NCBI GenBank assembly: GCA_017519885.1 | Contig: JAFWRO010000055.1 | Span: 1-64,000 of the forward strand | Source: Liminaster sp017519885 | Lineage (GTDB): Bacteria > Bacteroidota > Bacteroidia > Bacteroidales > UBA3663 | Reading direction: 5' to 3' | Length of the DNA stretch: 64,000 nt | Part shown: positions 60,201 to 64,000 of the stretch, in pieces | Layout: each line of letters opens with the position of its first letter | Numbering within the stretch: position 1 is the first letter of the stretch | The notes under the pieces: generated by a model | What the model saw: the letters and a program-made list of their open reading frames with translations, nothing else | What the model was told of the DNA's origin: nothing | The model's database searches: none | Made by a program: the position numbers and the translations under genes

Positions 60201-60218
60201 ATCAAGGCCAAGCTCTAA
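57207..60218 (+). CDS. infB: Translation initiation factor IF-2
   Basis: A 1003-residue GTPase. The N-terminal RLSKIAKDFNVGIQTLVEFLEKKG is an IF2_N domain, then a long Lys/Glu/Ala/Pro-rich linker (residues about 85-430), then a second IF2_N-like helix set. The G domain starts near residue 505 with GHVDHGKT (511-518), then DTPGHEAF, NKID and SARD. The C-terminal domains II to IV follow. The residue after the P-loop threonine is Lys519, where Ser is usual in relatives I remember. IF-2 brings initiator tRNA to the ribosome. It is the third gene of the operon; the unusual linker composition also creates a long false antisense reading frame. Confidence 0.97.
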   Translation: MRLSKIAKDFNVGIQTLVEFLEKKGGDPTMEWKPMSQVPDHLYELLSKEFNKDKSVKQASERERLERLQTRDKIKEETRQINAVNQGIPQTRQKPAPKAEPAATTSSVAKTPTEEQLMQAAMKIVGHIDLDDQKKPTEKKAEPKPAEEKVEVKKPVEDPKTEEPQKEVPAAKTEEKKVEEKKADVVTPKAAEAKEEANKPAEKKAEPKAKEGKKPNAPAEKKPNQSIWGERSKDRINDEPLPAEARNGEVFRLNQPEQPQINVLGTIDLDSLNQSTRPKKKTKEERKKEREQKAQGSNGQTRTSSSEEGHGSRRQRGAQKVDINEVIKQGKARDAKGQERRDRKDQQNTDGRGRHQGKDKKKGNNAYKQEITEEDVQRQVKDTLARLTNKPDKKAVKYRKDKRNAAAAAAAEAQAEEAAESKVLKLTEYVTVNDLATMMNVPVTNVIMTCMQLGLMVSINQRLEAETINLVAEEFGFETQYVSEEVEAELEQEADREEDLVSRPPIITVMGHVDHGKTKLLDYIRKTNVIAGEAGGITQHIGAYNVKLKDGRHVTFLDTPGHEAFTAMRARGAKMTDIAIIIIAADDGVMPQTKEAINHAAAAGVPMVFAINKIDKPTANPNKVKEQLAAMNYLVEEWGGKYQSEDISARDGLNVDELLEKVLLEAELLDLKANPNKQASGSIIEATLDKGRGYVASVLVQNGTLHVGDVVIAGKHYGRVKALFNERGAKVQEAGPATPVQVLGLSGAPSAGDQFRVLDSEQEARDIAAKRDRLQREQALRTQTRLTLDEIGRRIAVGNFQELNLIVKGDVDGSVEALTDSLIKLSTEQIQVNVIHKAVGQISESDVVLAAASKAIIIGFQVRPSLAAKRLSDQDGVDIRTYSIIYDAIEEVKEAMEGMLKPIVKEEICGNAEVKSVFKISKVGAVAGCIVRDGKIHRTDKARVIRDGIVIFTGELAGLKRFKDDVKEVGTNFECGLSINGYDDIQEGDLIETYTEIEIKAKL

Positions 60219-60247
60219 GCTCACTTCGTTCATCCCCCGTTCAGTTT

Positions 60248-60266
60248 GTCGCGATGCCATCGCGAC
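60248..60266 (+). other. Perfect hairpin between infB and cvpA
   Basis: GTCGCGAT-GCC-ATCGCGAC: an 8-bp stem with a three-base loop. It is followed by ACCCCTCTTAACCCCT (60265-60280), a motif that recurs before sufC. There is no T-run. Confidence 0.65.
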
Positions 60267-60287
60267 CCCTCTTAACCCCTCAATCCC

Positions 60288-60809
60288 ATGGTTCTTAACG
60301 ACCTCGACCGCATCATCCTCATCATTGTTGGCATTGGCGCCTGCATCGGCCTCTACCGTGGCTTCTTCCGCGAAGCCATCGGTATTGCGGGCATTGTGTT
60401 GGCTGCCATTGCCGCCAATCTTGCGTCACCTTTCACCAAGCCCTTCGCCAACAACTTCATCGAGAGCGATACCATTGCATCCATCGTTGTTTGGGTTATC
60501 GTGTTCTTTTTCTCCATGTTCCTGCTCAACAGGCTGGCCGTATTGCTCGACCAGTTTATGGACTCTATCTCGCTCGGTTGGATCAACCGACTGGCAGGTG
60601 GCTTGATTGGTGCCCTCAAGTTCTGCATCATCGTGGCGCTCATCATCTCCCTCCTGGAGGTGATTACCGCTCACGTCGAAATCGAGAAGTTGAAGCAGTA
60701 CCTCGAGACCAGCAGTCTCGTGCCCCGCATCCACCAACTCATCGATGTCATCACGCCCTGGGCTTCGGAGCATATCCTGAAACCTACCCTCGAGTTGCTC
60801 AACAAATAA
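60288..60809 (+). CDS. cvpA: CvpA-family membrane protein
   Basis: A 173-residue integral membrane protein with about four helices: IILIIVGIGACIGLYRGFF, AIGIAGIVLAAIAANLA, IVVWVIVFFFSMFLLN and the segment ALKFCIIVALIISLLEVI. This is the CvpA/colicin V production layout; the conserved GxxxGxxRGFFRE motif appears as GACIGLYRGFFREA. Members influence envelope functions in various bacteria, but the molecular activity is unknown. It sits between infB and sufB, its usual bacteroidal position, starting 70 bases after infB and six bases before sufB. Confidence 0.9.
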   Translation: MVLNDLDRIILIIVGIGACIGLYRGFFREAIGIAGIVLAAIAANLASPFTKPFANNFIESDTIASIVVWVIVFFFSMFLLNRLAVLLDQFMDSISLGWINRLAGGLIGALKFCIIVALIISLLEVITAHVEIEKLKQYLETSSLVPRIHQLIDVITPWASEHILKPTLELLNK

Positions 60810-60815
60810 TAGAAT

Positions 60816-62306
60816 ATGAATAATGGACAATCGTCGGAAGACGTACTCAAGGACCTGACCTCCAGCGAATACAAGTACGGCTTTACGACCGACGTCGAAA
60901 CCGATATCATCCCCAAGGGGCTCAACGAAGATGTTGTCCGACTGATTTCGGCCAAAAAGCAGGAACCCGACTGGATGCTCCAGTTCCGCCTCGAAGCCTA
61001 TCGCTACTGGCGGCAGCAGCCCGTGCCCCAATGGGGACACGTCAAGGTCGATCCAATCGATTACGACAACATCTCGTTCTATGCAGCCCCTCGCAAGAAG
61101 GCGGCTGCCGGCGATGTTGATCCTGAGATTCTCAAGACGTTCGACAAACTCGGCATCCCCCTCCACGAGCGCGACATGCTGCTCGGCAAGACCACCAGCA
61201 CCGAACTCTCGGCCGTCGAGGCATCCTCGACCATGGCTGTCGATGCCATCGTCGATTCGGCTTCGCAAAAGACCACCTATCGCGACAAACTTGCCGAACT
61301 CGGCATCATCTTCTGCTCGTTTGGCGAAGCCGTGCGCGAGTATCCCGACCTCGTCCGAAAGTATCTCGGCAAGGTCGTTCCCGTGCGCGACAACTATTAC
61401 TCTGCCCTCAATTCAGCCGTCTTTTCCGATGGCTCGTTTGTGTATATCCCCAAAGGAGTGCGCTGCCCTATGGAACTGGCTTCCTACTTCCGCATCAATT
61501 CCAGCGGAACGGGTCAGTTCGAACGCACCCTCATCATCGCCGACGAGGAGGCTTACGTCTCCTACCTCGAAGGATGCACTGCACCTATGCGCGACGAGAA
61601 CCAGCTTCACGCTGCTGTCGTCGAGATCTACGTCCACGAACGTGCCGAGGTCAAGTACTCCACGGTCCAGAACTGGTATCCGGGCGATAAGTTCGGCAAA
61701 GGTGGTGTCTATAACCTCGTCACCAAGCGCGCCCTCTGCGCTGGCGACTTCTCGAAGGTCTCGTGGACACAGGTCGAGACAGGTTCGGCCATCACCTGGA
61801 AGTATCCCTCCTGTGTGCTCAAGGGCGACAACAGTCAGGGAGAGTTCTATTCGGTGGCTGTCACCAACAACTACCAGGAAGCCGACACCGGCACCAAGAT
61901 GATCCACATCGGACGCAACACGCGCTCGCGTATCATCTCCAAAGGTATATCGGCAGGTCACTCCCAGAACTCCTACCGTGGCATGGTCAAGGTGCTCCCG
62001 GGCGCTGAGGGTGTACGCAACTACACGCAGTGCGATTCGCTCCTGCTCAGCAAGACCTGCGGTGCCCACACCTTCCCCATTATGGACATCCAGAACCCCA
62101 CTGCCATCATCGAGCACGAAGCCACCACCTCCAAGATCAACGAGGACCAGCTCTTCTACTGCCAGCAACGCGGCATCAAGGAGGAGGACGCCGTCTCCCT
62201 CATCGTGGGCGGTTATGCCAAGGAAGTGGTCCAGAAACTCCCCATGGAGTTCGCCGTCGAGGCCCAGAAGCTCCTCAGCCTCTCCATCGAGAACAGCGTC
62301 GGCTAA
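60816..62306 (+). CDS. sufB: SufB, Fe-S cluster scaffold subunit
   Basis: A 496-residue cytoplasmic protein with the SufB core: KLAELGIIFCSFGEAVREYPDLV, FVYIPKGVRCPMELASYFRIN, RTLIIADEEAYVSYLEGCTAP and the C-terminal HEATTSKINEDQLFYCQQRGI with the conserved cysteine. It forms the SufBCD complex that assembles Fe-S clusters, using the SufC ATPase. Length is typical (about 480-495). Distance to the next gene, sufC, is 196 bases, unusually large for an operon and filled by repeats. Confidence 0.96.
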   Translation: MNNGQSSEDVLKDLTSSEYKYGFTTDVETDIIPKGLNEDVVRLISAKKQEPDWMLQFRLEAYRYWRQQPVPQWGHVKVDPIDYDNISFYAAPRKKAAAGDVDPEILKTFDKLGIPLHERDMLLGKTTSTELSAVEASSTMAVDAIVDSASQKTTYRDKLAELGIIFCSFGEAVREYPDLVRKYLGKVVPVRDNYYSALNSAVFSDGSFVYIPKGVRCPMELASYFRINSSGTGQFERTLIIADEEAYVSYLEGCTAPMRDENQLHAAVVEIYVHERAEVKYSTVQNWYPGDKFGKGGVYNLVTKRALCAGDFSKVSWTQVETGSAITWKYPSCVLKGDNSQGEFYSVAVTNNYQEADTGTKMIHIGRNTRSRIISKGISAGHSQNSYRGMVKVLPGAEGVRNYTQCDSLLLSKTCGAHTFPIMDIQNPTAIIEHEATTSKINEDQLFYCQQRGIKEEDAVSLIVGGYAKEVVQKLPMEFAVEAQKLLSLSIENSVG

Positions 62307-62332
62307 GGTTCGCTTCGCTCATTGTTCTGAAA

Positions 62333-62496
62333 GGTTAAGAAAGGTTCGAAATGTTCGAAAGGTTCACCCTCCAAAACCCCTCTTAACCCCTCGAACCCCT
62401 CTTAACCCTTCGCTTCCCTCGGACGCGACCAACGGGAGCAACCCCTCTTAACCCTTCGAACCCCTCTTAACCCCTTTTAACCGCCGCTTCAGCGGC
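62333..62496 (+). repeat. Repetitive spacer between sufB and sufC
   Basis: The motif ACCCCTCTTAACCC occurs at 62376, 62395, 62441 and 62460. Its complement-like counterpart GGTTAAGAAAGGTTCGAA (62333-62350) can pair with the 18 bases at 62455-62472 at 16 of 18 positions and with a similar stretch at 62390-62407, giving alternative long hairpins. Just before sufC, GCCGC-TTCA-GCGGC (62483-62496) forms a small hairpin close to the start codon. No reading frame of interest is seen in it. Confidence 0.75.
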
Positions 62497-62502
62497 CCCA
62501 TC

Positions 62503-63261
<759 letters not shown>

Positions 63262-63272
63262 AGTTTGAAAAG

Positions 63273-64000
63273 ATGTCCTCCTATCAGCAATATATCGACC
63301 TGTTCAACGCCCAGCGTGCGCTCATCGACGAGCATGCCGCACCCGTCCTCAATGCCCAGCGCGAAGCCGCGGCTGAGGTGTTGCAGCGTGTCGGACTGAG
63401 TCGTCCCAAGGACTACACGCACGTCGATCCCGAGGCGCTGCTTGCTGCCGACTACAGCCTCAACCTCTCGCGCTACGCTGTACCCACCGACCGCAGCGAC
63501 CTTTTCACCTGTGCCGTTCCCGAACTGTCCACCAGTGTGCATTATCTGGTCAACGAGCAGCTCGTCTCCCACAGCCGTGAGGGCGACGATGGCGTTTTCT
63601 CGGGCTCGCTCCGCGAGTTTGCCCTCCGTTATCCCGACATCGCTGCGCGTTACTACAACCGTCTTGCCATGCACGACGAGGCGCCCTACGATGTGCGCAC
63701 CCAGGGCACCAACGTCACGGCCCATCGTCCCTTGGGTGAAGCCGCGCTCAACACCCTGCTCTGCCAGGATGGTTTCGTGCTCTATGTGCCCGATGGTGTC
63801 GTTGTCGAACGTCCCATCCAGCTCATCTCCCTCCTCCGTGCCGTCGAGGACTTCATGGCGTGTCAGCGCATCCTCATCATCATGGGCGAAGGGGCAAAAG
63901 CCAGTGTCCTCATCTGCGACCACGCTTCGCAGCTCCGCGACTGCAAGCTGCTCAGCCTGCAGGTCACCGAGATCTTCTGTGCGCCCTATTCCAGCCTCGA
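63273..64000 (+). CDS. sufD: SufD, Fe-S cluster assembly subunit, 5' part
   Basis: The gene runs off the right edge with about 242 residues visible. It starts MSSYQQYIDLFNAQRAL and contains a middle stretch with GFVLYVPDGVVVERPIQLI, the SufB/SufD-family turn, followed by the beginning of the beta-helix (RILIIMGEGAKASVLI). It would partner SufB and SufC. The ATG is 11 bases after the sufC stop. Confidence 0.9.
   Translation, partial: MSSYQQYIDLFNAQRALIDEHAAPVLNAQREAAAEVLQRVGLSRPKDYTHVDPEALLAADYSLNLSRYAVPTDRSDLFTCAVPELSTSVHYLVNEQLVSHSREGDDGVFSGSLREFALRYPDIAARYYNRLAMHDEAPYDVRTQGTNVTAHRPLGEAALNTLLCQDGFVLYVPDGVVVERPIQLISLLRAVEDFMACQRILIIMGEGAKASVLICDHASQLRDCKLLSLQVTEIFCAPYSSL

Overview
The window looks like a chromosome segment from a Bacteroidales bacterium, most likely Prevotellaceae or a close relative. 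Evidence seen directly: two SusC/SusD pairs, many lipoprotein signal peptides (some followed by the acidic surface-export signature), promoters of the Bacteroidetes type (TAnnTTTG at -7, often TTTG about 20 bases upstream), and the order rimP-nusA-infB-cvpA-sufB-sufC-sufD. No tRNA, rRNA, CRISPR array, insertion sequence or phage gene was recognised.

Layout. (1) 1-607: 5' part of a DUF1846 gene on the minus strand, divergent from (2) 863-7122, a tightly packed run: AraC-type regulator, SASA-type acetylesterase, GH5 mannanase lipoprotein, CE7 acetyl esterase and a Rid-fold protein. (3) 7437-13422: first SusC/SusD pair and a small surface lipoprotein, closed by a terminator. (4) 13511-21321: a poorly understood block of two paralogous membrane proteins (DUF6057-like) flanking a single-CxxCH beta-propeller lipoprotein, then a five-unit 84-bp tandem repeat array rich in hairpins, then glycerate kinase and a second CxxCH propeller lipoprotein on the minus strand. 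(5) 21537-42519: a 21-kb plus-strand run with the second SusC/SusD pair, two surface glycan-binding proteins, two GH26 mannanases, a GH94 phosphorylase, a GH130 phosphorylase, a GPH-family sugar symporter, a 2-epimerase and a GH36 alpha-galactosidase, ended by a strong terminator. (6) 42636-50635: a MocR-type regulator divergent from nrfHA, split CcsB/CcsA, and a fused CcsBA on the opposite strand. (7) 50686-54957: minus-strand di-heme oxidoreductase, imelysin and porin genes upstream of CcsBA. (8) 55318-64000: rimP, nusA, infB, cvpA, sufB, sufC and the start of sufD.

Regions 2, 3 and 5 read as one galactoglucomannan utilisation locus. Esterases would remove acetyl groups, GH5 and GH26 cut the backbone, GH36 removes galactose, SusC/D and the surface proteins capture and import oligosaccharides, the symporter brings disaccharides into the cytoplasm, the epimerase turns mannobiose into mannosyl-glucose, GH130 phosphorolyses that, and GH94 would handle the gluco-linked products. 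The most unusual points are a GH26 catalytic domain split by two nearly identical inserted modules, the DUF6057/heme-propeller cassette, the hairpin-rich 84-bp repeat array, and two cytochrome c maturation systems side by side.
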